Part shown: piece by piece, positions 21,985 to 34,081 of the stretch
Layout: every line of letters begins with the position of its first letter
Numbering within the stretch: position 1 is the stretch's first letter
Assembly: GCA_036346225.1 (NCBI GenBank)
Contig: JARFIW010000139.1
Span: 4,340,001 to 4,404,000, forward strand
Direction: 5' to 3'
Length of the DNA: 64,000 nucleotides
Origin: Platerodrilus igneus
Taxonomy: Eukaryota; Arthropoda; Insecta; Coleoptera; Lycidae
The notes under the pieces: model-generated
Databases searched by the model: none
Told to the model about the DNA's origin: nothing
Seen by the model: the letters and a program-made list of their open reading frames with translations, nothing else
Translations under genes and position numbers: made by a program

Positions 21985-24900
21985 TACCATTGATATTCCA
22001 GAAATTTATAAAGTAGCAGAAAATGCAGCTGAACAAGATATTCAATTATCACAATTTAAAAACTCGCTTAATTTAATAAAACGAGTTTAAAAATCAGTAC
22101 GACCAAAATGTGCCCTTTCCCTAAGCGAAACTTTTGATAATTGTAATAATACCAATTGTTTCCTAACTTGGAAATCGTTTTTCCTTTTGCATTTCAAACA
22201 TTCTCTTTAAGTTTTATTAAAACTAATAAATTTTCTATTCACATTTCGCTTTCTTTTCAGATTCTAGAAAATCTTAAAAACCCAAAAAAAATTTTTACCA
22301 CAAAACTAATAGGAATACTAATTTAGACAAACATAATATTGCTATGTCAACCAACAAAGAAAAATATTTCTAAAGTTTCTGATGGTGATGTATCATCTGC
22401 AGGCGGCTCCGTGGCCTAGTGGTATATGTGTGACTACTACGCCCAAGGTCCCGGGTTCGAATCCCGGCATGGTCCGCGTGAAAAATGTTAGGCGAGCTTT
22501 TTCGCAAAAATACACCCTCGTTTGGATGAGAGGTAAAATGGAGATGCCGTGTGTGAGTGTTGTCACACAAGTTAAAGATATCTACCTCGCTTGGAACAGT
22601 AAGTATTTGGCAAAATTCAAAATTTTCCAGGTAAAAAACACTTTGCTTCATATCTAATGAAGTACCTTCGGATGGAGCATTGGGAAATCACATGTAAGAT
22701 ATATCATCTGCAATCATCATCTTGTGTTGTAATGATTTATATTTACACCATATTCTAAATCTATTCTTGTAGAACTTAAAGAGAAGCATCGTAAAGCTAC
22801 TCCAATAATTTATGATTAGTTAAATTATAATTCCAATAACTTCCTGATTGTTACAAAAGAAAATGTTAAACTAGCAATGAATTCCTTTAAAACGAGTTCT
22901 GCAGCAGGAATAGATGGTCTACATTCTTCCCATTTACAGCACCTATTATCTTTCTCCTGTGGAGCCAATGCACAGAAATTCTTGGAATCCCTTCCTCGCT
23001 TATGCAATCTTATGATAGCAGGCAAAATAAATGAAGACATCTGTCCGATTATATATGGTGCTTCTATATGCTTTCAAAAAAAAAAGGTAGAAATATTCGT
23101 CCAATTGCTATTGGTACTATGTTCTAGAGATAAGTTGTCGCAAAAATTTGCTGTAAAAAGATACATAATACTCTAGGAAATCTTTTTAGACCTATTCAGT
23201 TTAGTTTCGGAACAATACAAAATACTTTTACTTTCTACACAAACATTTGTGAATTGTAATTTATCATATGAAAATAAAGTCGTCCTTAAATTGGATTTTT
23301 CACATACCTTTAATAGCATTCATAGACATACCTTTTTCAAACTAGTATATAAAGACATCCCATCAGTTTTTCCTTTCGTTTCCCCATACTAGCTGACTAA
23401 ATCATATCTTAATTTCGGTTCAAAAATTATTCTCTCTGAAACAGAAATTCAACATGGAGATCCACTTAACTCACCCTAGTTTTACTTAGCAGTTGATAAT
23501 CTGACAAAAATATTAATTTAGAGTTTAATTGCTAGTATTTAGATGACGGTAGTATCACTGGCACTTCCGAGTCTGTTTTAAATAATATTTCCAACATAAT
23601 TAATATTTCCGATAGCATAGGTCTTAAACTCAATTTTAATAAATGCAAATTATTTTCCTTAATCAACCTAAAGAATCCATAATCACTCCATTCCAATCAA
23701 TTGCCCCTAATATTATTATACTACCAAGAAATAAGTGGAATTTACTCAAAGCACCACTTTGTTTTGGAGCAGTTGAACATTGTTTTAAAAAAAAATAGAT
23801 AAACTCCAATTAGTTTTCAATAAAATCAGTGAACTTAATTTGCCTTCACATATCTCTTTCTTTCTTTTAGAAAACTGCCGTATTATTCTCAAAGTTACAT
23901 ACTTACTTAGGTGCAGTCCATCCTGGAAATTCCCAGATATACTCAATTGTTTCGACAAAATCGTTCGTAATACTTTAGAAGTAGTTATTAGTATTAAACT
24001 CACAGATAGTTGCTGGTTTCAAGCAACACTCTGAATATCCAGAGGAGGGTTTGGTATTCGTCTAGTTTCATCTCCATCTCTTCCTGCATTCTAATCATCA
24101 TTCATGTCTACCCTTTATGGAAATTGTCTTAAATTACAAAATTAACCATTAACTATATATGAAAACTGAAAACCTTTGATGTTACGTAACAGGCATATCT
24201 AAAATTGATCATGATAAATGTGTCCAAAAATTTTGGGATGAATCAATTTTAGACTGTATTTTTAATAAGGTATTAAATTCCTTTACTAAACCATTGACAA
24301 GGTACGCATTTTAGCAGCCTTTTCTAAATACGCTAATGCTTGTGGCTTACAGCACTTCCTGTCTCTCCCTTGGGCACTTTATTAGATGATCGTAGCTTTA
24401 GAATAGCAACTGGTTTAAGACTCGGAACTGAATTATGCATCCTTTACACTTGTATTTGTGGTTTTCCCATAGACGAATTTGGTTACCACTGTTTATACTA
24501 CAAATATAGTACTGGCCGCCATTCTAGGCACATAGTACTTAATGACTTAATTCGATGTGCTTTAGCATCAACAAATATTACATCTATTCTGGAACCTAAT
24601 AATATTTTCTGAGATGACGGTAAACGTACAGATGGCACATCCATGGTAACTTGGAAATTTGCAAAATCTGTTGTCTGGAGTTTTACTTGTAATGATACCT
24701 TAACTAACTCTCATGTTATTGCTTGCTCCAGAAAAGTGGAAACCGCTGCTTTATATGGAGAAAAAATAAAATAAGGAAATACTCTTGTCTATCAGAACTA
24801 TATTTTTTCTTCCCTATAGCTATAGAAACTCTGTGTTTTCGGTTCCCATGCTACCACTTTTATCGAGGAGATTGGAAAAAGAATATGTACTTGCACCTTT

Positions 24901-25030
24901 GATTCCAAAAGCAACTTCCTTTCTCTTACAAAAAATCCATCTAACAAGACAGCGCGGTAGCGCAGCTGCAATTCTTGTTACAATTGCACCATGCCAATCA
25001 TTAGATGAACTATTTCTTACTCACTTCGGA
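21985..25030 (+). pseudogene. decayed reverse-transcriptase ORF of an invertebrate retroelement
   Basis: Fragments in all three frames give an ordered RT: SFKTSSAAGIDGLHSSHL (22885-22940), GASICFQKKK then an Arg-Pro-Ile-Ala-Ile-Gly strand (23055-23120), an RPIQF…FGT segment (23195-23215), KLDFSHTFNSIHRH (23285-23330), IQHGDPL (23447-23467) and LDDGSI (23538-23555). A Cys/His-containing C-terminus at 24340-24620 (GTLLDDRSFRIATGLRLG, CICG, GRHSRH) belongs to the same family. It lacks an endonuclease that I can see. Stops and frameshifts are numerous, and a SINE (22402-22701) interrupts the N-terminal part. The clade is unresolved. Confidence 0.7.
22402..22701 (+). mobile_element. tRNA-derived SINE, copy 2
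   Basis: The tRNA-like head has GTGGCCTAGTGGT (A box) and GGGTTCGAATCCCGGC (B box in a T-arm that pairs perfectly). A body of about 225 bp follows and ends without a poly-A tail. The 11-bp target duplication TATCATCTGCA lies at 22391-22401 and 22702-22712. The T-arm is intact, but the anticodon arm does not fold well, so it is a SINE head and not a tRNA gene. Confidence 0.92.
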
Positions 25031-25039
25031 ACACGCAAA

Positions 25040-26690
25040 ATTCTCTCCACTACCAATCGTTTTATCCAACACATATTTTATTGTAAATTTCAAACTAAAG
25101 CTTCAGAATATAAACCTTTACCTTACCCCTAATCTAGTTCAGCAGTACAGAGAAAAAAAGAAGGTTGGGCTTCCAAAACACAAAAAGAAATACGCATTAC
25201 CTTAAAAAACAATTTTCCTGAAAATGAAGATGTTTATGTGGATTTGTTGCTTAACGAGAAAAATACTTTAAATCCAAAAAATCTGAATTAGAAACACAGT
25301 ATCCTTCTTCAGCTGCAACTATCCCTTAACAAGATTGTATAGAAAAAGTTGTTTTAGTAAATTTAGGAAACACATATGAATAATATTTTTCAAACTCTTT
25401 TTATGACAAAACTCTTCTGTGACGACATTTTATTAAGTACAGAAGAAACAATGTCTATATTTTCCCATTTAAAAATTTTGTTTGCTCTTCTGCAATATTC
25501 TTAAAGAAATGCTCTCTCACAAATTAAAATATTAGTGCAAGACGTCCTGGATTTCAACAAGGACAACACGATAGTTCTGAATTTCTAGGCTTTTTGTTGG
25601 ATTTTTTCATGAGCAAGAACAAATTAATGATGCTTAACCTATAAACGGAAATGTTTCTATCGTATTTTCAAATTTGATAAATCCGACAATCACACAACGT
25701 TTGTTTAGTGGCAAATCTGTAACTATATATAGATGTACTGTTTGCAGCACTCAAGAGTGAGCAAACAGATCACTTTCTTAAATTACAGCTTTCTTTTCTT
25801 AATAACTTTATCATTAGTCGGTATAAAAATTGATGGACTATTATCTTCATACAGAGAAACTATGTGAAAATAATCAATATCACTGCAACAAGTGTTGTAA
25901 TTTAATGGACAATGAAAAATTTCCTAAAGTTGTGAAACCACCCGCTAGGTTAATTTTAACACTAGAGCTTTCTATTTGCTAGTTACCGAGAAAAGAACTA
26001 AACTGCTAGACATATACAGTTACATTTATTTATTGTTATAAATGAGATTCTTTATGAATTGTATGCGGCAGTGGTCCACGGCCGATCAAGTTTTAATTCC
26101 GGTCATTACTACACATATGCACATGATAGTAGTAATTAGTATATATTTAATGATAATATTGTTGCTGGAGTTACTTTTGGAGATCTATGTGGTATAAGAC
26201 TACCTGCAACACCTTATATATTATTCTATAGAAAACTAATTTATCCAGATCCTGATATATTACCACCTTATTTACGAGATGTTTTATACAAAGGCTATAC
26301 AGAACTAGGTGCCGAAAGCAGATACCCGACTACTCCCTTATCAACTAATTTTAAAAATATTCTATTAAGAGACTATTCATAACCTACTAAAACATATAAT
26401 CTGCACAATCGAACACAAAGATCTCCCTCCACAAGGATCTAACATTTTGCATATAGTTACTCACGAAAACTATTAAAACAAGCGATAAGGCTTGTGGAGA
26501 AATTTCTTCAGAAAGTGTAAATATTAGTTATATTAAGTGTAACTATTATAGTTATTATGAACAAAATGATTCTAGCATTCAGGGTAGAACTGCTAATTTT
26601 GTCCTCCACTTCGAAGCACTTAATATAAGTCCTCAAAAAAAAACTTAATGCCATTTATTTTACAGAGATAAAAAACCTTCAATAAAGTAT
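25040..26690 (+). pseudogene. ubiquitin-specific protease (USP35/38-like) retropseudogene
   Basis: Frame-shifting fragments give the USP catalytic fold in order. The Cys box reads LVNLGNT then Y-MNNIFQTLF, with the catalytic Cys codon lost (25355-25415). A QQGQHDSSEFLGFLLD block follows (25555-25615). Cys-pair fragments for the zinc ribbon are at 25735-25755 and 25875-25905 (YHCNKCC). The His box VVHGRSS-SGHYYTYAH is at 26068-26127, then TPYILFYRKL. USPs cleave ubiquitin conjugates. No introns are visible, and an A-run (26633-26642) and AATAAA near 26683 suggest a retrocopy. Assignment to USP35/38 rests on the DSSEFLGFLLD and HEQEQ style and is tentative. Confidence 0.65.
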
Positions 26691-26959
26691 AATTAATACC
26701 CCCTGTAGGTTTTTTGTGGTTTATTTTGTATTTTTTAAATCTTCTTTGGAAATTAAACCACTCATGTCTTTATTTACGTTTCGATCCATGACCTAGGATC
26801 GTTGTCAATGAAGAAAATTATAATTAATTTAGCTGTATAGATGCACAACCTTTTTACATACATATAGCCCAATATTGAAAAATCAGCAGGTACAAAAGTA
26901 ATAAGTAAAAACTATTTTAAATTTTTACACATAAAATTACTATTCAATAACAAAAATAG

Positions 26960-28870
26960 GGATCCTTCAAATGATTTTGCTAACGGCCACTTTCTACCTG
27001 CAAAAAAGAAAAATAATATCACTTATGATCTCCTGTAACTCTTCAACAGAAACAGAAAACCTTTTATGATATTGCCATCGACAAACTTTGATTAACACGA
27101 AAGTTGATTTTTATCGTTTATGATCTCATGTTTTTCCACGGGAAAAGAAGTCCTTTTAAGTTTTGCAATCAACCATCTACGTTTTACATCAAACTTAACT
27201 GTTATCATAATATGATCAAACACCTTTCGGCAAAAAAATATATCTTTTTGTGGTTTTGAAAGCGGCCAACTTCGAACTACTAGAAATTTGACCCTTTCTG
27301 TTTATGATCTTCTAAAATCTTCCGGTATGAAAAGAAATCCTTTTATGGTTTTGTAATCGGCCAACTTCGATTTACATTAAAGTTAACTCTTATTGCTTAT
27401 GACCTCCTGTTACTTTTTGACAGGAAAGGAAAATCTGTTATGATTTAGCAAACGATCAACTTTGATTAAAATGAAAGTCGACCCTTATTGTTTATGATTT
27501 CTTGGAATCCTTCATGAAGCAACCCTTTATGGTTTTACAATCGATTCACTTACATTTACGTGAGAGTTATCATCTTTAATGATCTCCTGATTCTTTTAGG
27601 CAGAAAAAGAAATCTATTTATGGTTTTGCAGTCGACAACTTATGATTTACATAACAGTTAACTTTGATTGTTTAAAATCTGCTGAAACCATTCGACAAAA
27701 ATATAACCCTATAAGTTTTGGAAGTCGACTAACTAACATGAAAGTCGTCTTTTATTGTTTATAATCTGTTGATGCCATCCGACAGGAAAAGAAGGCTTTT
27801 CTTGGTTTTGAAATCGACCAACTACAATTTACATGAAAGTTGACTTTTATCGTTTATGATCTCTCGACTCCTTTTGGTGGGAAAATAGATTTTTCTACAG
27901 TTTTAAAAGCGGCCAACTTTGACTCTTGCCGTTTATGATTTCCTGAAACCTTACGGCATGAAAAGAAGCCCTTTTATAGTTTTGTAATTGACAAACTTCG
28001 GTTCACTTGTCCTTAATAATCTGTCAATATCATTCGACAGGAAAGGAAAACCTTTTATGGTTTTGCAATTGACCAACTTTGACTTACATAGAAGTTGACT
28101 CTAATGTTTATGTTCTCCTGATACCTTTCAATAGGAAAAGAAAACCTTTTATGTTTTGCCCATCGACAAACTTCTATTCTCATAAGGTTGAATCTTATGG
28201 TTTGTAATCGTCTGATGCCATTCACAGGAAAGGAAAACTTTTTATGGCTTAGCGGTTGATCAACTTCTATTGAAATGAAAGTTGGCTCCTGTTGCTTATG
28301 ATCTCATCAAATATTTCGTCAGGAAAAGAAAATCTTGTATGGTTATGCAATCGATCAACTTTGATTTACATAAAAATTGACTTTTGTTGTTTATAATTTG
28401 CTGATATCTTTCGATAAGTAAAGAAATCCTTATGTTGTTTTGCAATCGACTGTCTCTGATTTACATCAACATTGATTTTTATTGTTTATGATCTCCTTTA
28501 ATGGTTTTGCAATCGACCAACTTCTATTCATATGAAAGTTGTGATATATGTTTATGATCTACTGATAACTTTTGGAAGGAAAGGAAATCCTTCCACGGTT
28601 TTGCAATCAACCAACTCGGATTTACATGATAGATGTAATCTATCAATCACGATCTCCTATAGTATCTCTCAGCAGAAAAAAAAGTCTTTTAATGGTTTTG
28701 CTGACCAATTTTGATTTACATGAAAAGCTGTCATTTATCATATATGATGTCCTGATCCCGTTCGGCAGAAAATAAAATTATTTTTTGGTTTTGTAACCGA
28801 CCAACTTTGTTTTGCAGTAAAGTCAACTCTTATCGATTACGATGGTTTTGCAATCGACTAATTTCAATCT
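26960..28870. repeat. satellite array, monomeric part (~95 bp)
   Basis: About twenty diverged copies of a unit near 95 bp. Recurring blocks are GTTTATGATCTCCTGATACC, a CAGGAAAAGAAAA-like block, TTTTATGGTTTTGCAATCGA, CCAACTT and TTTACATGAAAGTTGACTC. Units differ by roughly 20-30 percent and several carry indels. Confidence 0.85.
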
Positions 28871-30880
28871 ACAGGATTTTTTTTGTACCGTGTGTCTGGA
28901 AAGAAAGGCCTTTATGATTTTGCAGTTGATATTTTTTATTTACATGTAAGTTGGCTTCTATCGTCAATAACATTTCAGCAGTAAATAAAAGTTTTTATGG
29001 TTCTACATGCATCTAACTTCAACCTATAAAAAATTTAAGTCTTACCGTTTATGACCTCCTGATACCTTGTGTCTGGAAAAAAACATTTTATGATTTTGCA
29101 ATCAATCTTATTTGATTTGCATGAAAGTTGGTTCCTATCATTTATATCCTGATAATTTTGACATCAAATAAAAGCTTTTTGTGCCTTTACAACCGTCTAA
29201 CTTTAACCTAGAAGAAATTTTATTTGTACTGTTTATGATCTCCTGATGCCTTGTGTCCAGAAAGAAAACCTTCTATGGTTTTAATCAACCTCCTTTGATT
29301 TACATGAAAGTTGACTCCTATCGTTTATCATCGATCCCCTGATTCCTTTCAGCAAGAAATAGAATATTTTTATGGTTTTTCAACCAATTAATTTTAACCT
29401 ACAAAAAATTTTACTCATGTCTTATATGATCTCCTGATATCTTGTGTCCGGAACGGAAATCCTTCATGGTTTTGCAATCCATCCTTCTTGATTTACATGA
29501 AAGTATGCTCTTATAGTTTTTGATCATTTGATACCTTTCGGCAGGAAACAAAGTCTTTTTATGCTTTTACAACCTTCTAACTTCAACCTACTGAAAATTT
29601 AATTCGTACCGTTTATAATCTCCAAGTACCTTGTGTCCGGAAAGTATTTCTTTATGGTTTTGCAATCGGTCCTTTTTGGTTTACATGAAAGTTGACTCGT
29701 TTCGTTTATGATCTTTCTTATATCTTTCGGCAGGAAGTAAAATCTTATTATGGTTTTATAACCGATTAACTTCAAAGGTACAAAAATTTGACTCATGCAG
29801 TTTATGATCTACTGATACCTTGTTTTGGGAAAGAAAGCCCTATATAGTTTTGCAATCAATTTTATTTGATTTACATGAAGGTTGGCTCCTTTCGTTTATG
29901 ATTTCCTGATACCTTTCAGCGAGAAATAAAAGCTTGTTATGCTTTACAACCGTCTAACTTCAACCTGCAGGAGATTTGATTCGTACCGTTTATGATCTCT
30001 TGATACCTTGTGTCTTGAAAAAACATCTTTTATGGTTTTGCAATCGGTTCTTTTTGGCTTACATGATAGTTGGCTCGTATCAATTATGATCTCCTGATAT
30101 CTGTTAACTGGATGTAAAAAAATTTTGTGTTATAACTGATTAACTTCAACCTACAAAAACTTGACTTGTACCATTTATGATCTCTTGATACCTTGCATAC
30201 GGAAAGCAATTTTTATATGGTTTTGTAATCGATCCGTTTTGGTTTACATGAAAGTTTGCTCATATGGTTTATGGTCTCCTGCTACCTTTCAGCAGGGAGT
30301 AAAATCTTTCTATAGTTTTATAACCGATTAACTTCAACCTACAAAGTTTGAATCGTACCCTTTATGGTCTCCTGATACCTTGTGTACAGAAAGAAAACCT
30401 TTTATGGTTTTGCAATCAATCTTATTCGATTTACATTAAAATTGGTTCCGACTGTTAATGATCTACCGATACCATTCGTCGCGAAATAAAATCTTTCTAT
30501 GATTGAAATTTGTCTCGTACTGTTTATGATCTCCTGATACCTTGTGTCCAGAATTAAACCTTTATAGTTATTCGATCTTTTTTTATTAACATGAAAGGTG
30601 GCTCTTTTCGTTTGAGATCTCTTGATAGTTTTTTACTGGAAATAGAATATTTTCTGTGATCTTACAGCCGACTAATTTCAACTTGGAAATTTGAGTCATA
30701 CCGCTTAAGATTACATGATACCTTGTTTCCGAAAAGAAAATCTTTTATTGTTTGGAATCGGTCTTTTATGATTGACATGAAAATTGGCTCTTATCGTTTA
30801 TGATCTCTTAATACTTTTCGACAGGAAATAATATCTTTTTATGGTTTTATAACCGATGAACTTCGGCCTACGTTTTATAT
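28871..30880. repeat. satellite array, dimeric higher-order part (~188 bp)
   Basis: Two alternating unit types. Type A has CCTTGTGTCCGGAAAG and a CAATC-TTTTGATTTACATG block. Type B has CCTTTCAGCAGGAAATAAAA and ACAACCGTCTAACTTCAACC. The CCTTGTGT mark recurs at about 29065, 29253, 29443, 29630, 29819, 30005, 30191, 30379, 30539 and 30720. Spacing is 186-190 bp except for one shortened dimer of 160 bp and a last one of 181 bp. This is an early higher-order repeat. Confidence 0.85.
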
Positions 30881-33284
30881 AAGTTGTGAATGAACTACAT
30901 AGTAGGTTTATGTAATTAAGCATCATGCAGTTGTTATTTTGTGAGGAATAATCATCTGTTTTCATGCTGAAGATTATAGAGAGGATTTTATTTGTTCCTG
31001 ATTTGTTTAAAAAAAGGATTTCTTTAGTTAACGGGTAAGTCGAATCTGTTACTTTGTTTGTTTGACAAATTGAAAACATCTGCATAAAGTCTGATTACCG
31101 TTAGAAATTTCCTTTGGTTGGACATTTGTTTTCAAGGATCTTAAAAACATGTTACGTACCGTCCCTGCATATAAGTATTTTCGCTCGTATCTAATTAAAT
31201 TTCATATTTCTTACTGTATTCACGATCATTCGCGAATTTTCATTAAGGATTTCGCTTTTCAACTTAAACAATTGCTTATTCAACACTCTGTAGATTTTAT
31301 TAGTGCAAGTAATTCTAATTTAAACACTGCAAATCTACTCTATTTCAATATAGCACTGATGCAGGTATTTTTCTAAAAATTTATAAAATACGTTTAAAAC
31401 GTAGTTTTGGTTATCAGAATAATTTGTTTTTAAAAGATTATAATGTGTTATGTACGAGTTTCTGAAAAGTTGTTTTGAGCCCGCTTATTTGTAGACTGTA
31501 TTTAATATAACGTAAATAAGTGGTTTTTTATAACGCGAAAGTATGCAATATATTTTTGCGGGTTTGTAATAAGTCCTTGAATTTGATGGTTATTCGTATA
31601 GCGCGGTGACTGGTTGTAGAGAGCAGACGTTAAACGTGGATTTTTCCCATTTATCAATCTTAGTTCGCTTATTGGAACAATTTTGAAAAATACCACTCAC
31701 GTCGTTGAAGAAAAGTTACACGGTCTATTACTATTATTGTGTGCTTCTTCCTCGCGAAAACAGAACTCAATTGTTTTTAGTGATGTCGTACGGGTTACCT
31801 GGAATGATTTGTTTTAAAGAGCATTACTTAGTCTTCTTGGTGTAAACTTAGAAATATTCTATGTCGGACTTAATTGTATAATGTTTAGTGAATAGCGCAC
31901 GCGATTTCATTTCTGCGATGATGGTATTAAATTCAGGTTGATAATAATTAACAAGAACTGCAAACTTAATCGGTTGTTTTGTGTTATTCAGCTTGCTGTT
32001 TGTCCGCTTTGTTTGTTTGAACTTTACTCATGCTGTTAGTGATAACAAGAAATACTTCGACGAGTTGTTTGCGACACAGAGATGAAGTTTATCAAAGATG
32101 CAGTGGTTTTTATACGATGATAACGACGTGTGCTAATTTATTTTGTATAAACTTTTATTTAATAAAGGACAGTGATAAAATATTGCAATTTTGATTGGAG
32201 ATAAATAAATTTATGTGATGATATTTTCCTAACTTTATCTGTAATCGCAGGTAAACAAGTGCTGTAAAAATGTGCTCCTACAACTAATAAACTTATAATA
32301 CGGAGTTCTGAAAATTAGTTGGTACGAAGTTGTTCTTTTGAGAAATGGAATTTTTCCAACAACTAAATCATTTACTGCAATTGATGTTACTTTCAGTTAA
32401 TTCAACTCATTACTATGTAAAATGTATAGAGCAAGATTATCCGGTATCATCGAGTTAGTATAAGTGCAGTACGTCTTGCTCAGCTGTAGGAATTGCTGCT
32501 TCTTCTCTGCATCGCTTTGATGACTTGCATCGGAAAAAATTCGGTCTGAATTTTTAAGGTTACTCATCGCACAACTTTAGGTGTTGAGATTGGACTTGCT
32601 TCACTCGGATCGTCGAAGTATGTTTATGACGATGATTGTTATTGTTTGGGTATTTATTTAGATATTAAGATTTACATTGACTGACCATGAAACCTTTCTA
32701 TGTAATAATTTAAAGTAGGCTATTAATTAAATGGGCTGTTTTTATATAATTTTTTTGCTGCAGCTGCAGCGAAATGCATTTCGTGTGTGTATATGGATTT
32801 TTCCTTTATTGTTGTTGTTTCCCGTTATTTCAATATTTTCTTTGTATTTATTCACCAAGAGTTACTCGTGGACAATATGTAAGTATATAGTTTTATGACT
32901 AATTTAATATCAAATAATTAAAATTAGATAACCACAGGACTGAAACAGTCCGCTGTACATAGCTTTGTTTAACTTTTGCTTTATGTAGATGTTAGAATTT
33001 AAACACACCGTGTGGGTCCTGTAATCATATACGTTTTCTAATGAATATTTTACATATATAAAGATTTAAAATCGCGGTAACCACAGGACTGAAAACAGTC
33101 CACGATACATATTTTTGTTTAATTTTTGCTTTATGTTCATGTTAGAACTGAAGTAGAAAATTAGTTAAAGGTAGTTAAGGAAGGTATTATTTATTTTTGA
33201 GTAGACTTTTACACTGTGTAAATTCCTTGGGATATGTTTTGGATAAGTGTTGTTTTCTACACGGATTGGTTTTAGTTTTTCTTG
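30881..33284. other. unassigned AT-rich sequence
   Basis: No coding sequence recognised. A duplicated segment of about 85 bp (AACCACAGGACTGAAA-CAGTCC) occurs at 32920-33005 and 33075-33155. Confidence 0.5.
32920..33155. repeat. two spaced copies of an ~85-bp segment
   Basis: Each copy begins TAACCACAGGACTGAAA with a short hairpin around GGACTG/CAGTCC and continues into a TTTTGCTTTATGT block. They are separated by about 70 bp. Confidence 0.75.
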
Positions 33285-33480
33285 TAAGATTTTTTAATTA
33301 AATGTGTGTAAATACACTTCCTTTCTTGAGGGTTTCTTTTTCTATCTTTGTGCCACCTCACTCAACGACTTTTAATTAGCACGGCCTTTTTTGGATTCCT
33401 TTTTTGTTGCGGTATTTGGTGCAGACGTTTTTCTTTGCTTTTTACTTTTTTTTCTTGTCTGCACGGAATACCATAACTAA
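33285..33480 (+). mobile_element. LTR fragment of the 38928-type element
   Basis: Ends TGTCTGCACGGAATACCATA, the reverse complement of the terminus at 38928-38950. It contains GTTGCGGTATTTGG, also shared with that LTR. No primer-binding site follows. A truncated or solo LTR. Confidence 0.65.
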
Positions 33481-34081
33481 CATTCTTAGTACATAATTAT
33501 TAAAATATGATAGAGCTGGACCATTATAAAAACGTTATTAAATGTAGCCAGCTTTTAGTACTTCTTTCTAGACAGCAACTATATCATACTTGACAACTTT
33601 TGTTTCTTTATGTTGTAACTTTGATTCTTATATATCTTGCTATAGTTGTTAAAGCAAACTTTGTATTAGTTATATTTTCACATTAGAAAGTATATTGGTG
33701 AATAAAATTTGAAGTAAGAATTTTGTTTTAAAAACTCACAAGCAAATTTGTAAGGAAGGCAGATCTGACTTTCAGACACCGTTAATTACGTTAATAACTT
33801 AAAGATCTAAGATTTGGTCATCGATTTAATGTTGTCCTTTATCATATAATATAGAGATAATTATGTTTGTTAAACTAAATTCTTAACCTCTCCGGATTAT
33901 TGAATTTATTTTTCGAAACTTTTGTTTAAACATAGAGCGAAACTAGATTCGAATTAGTTCAGTATTATTAAACCGAAACTTTTTAAGAACTTCAAACAAA
34001 GAGATTTTCGTATGTACACACTATAGGTATGTTATTGTAATTTTTTTTGTTTTGTTTAATTAATGAAACTTACTAAATAAT
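33481..34081. other. unassigned AT-rich sequence
   Basis: No gene or repeat recognised between the LTR fragment and the LINE. Confidence 0.5.

Noticed and set aside
22402..22475. Functional tRNA gene
   Set aside because: The T-arm is good but the anticodon arm does not pair properly, and the unit continues into a SINE body flanked by a target duplication.
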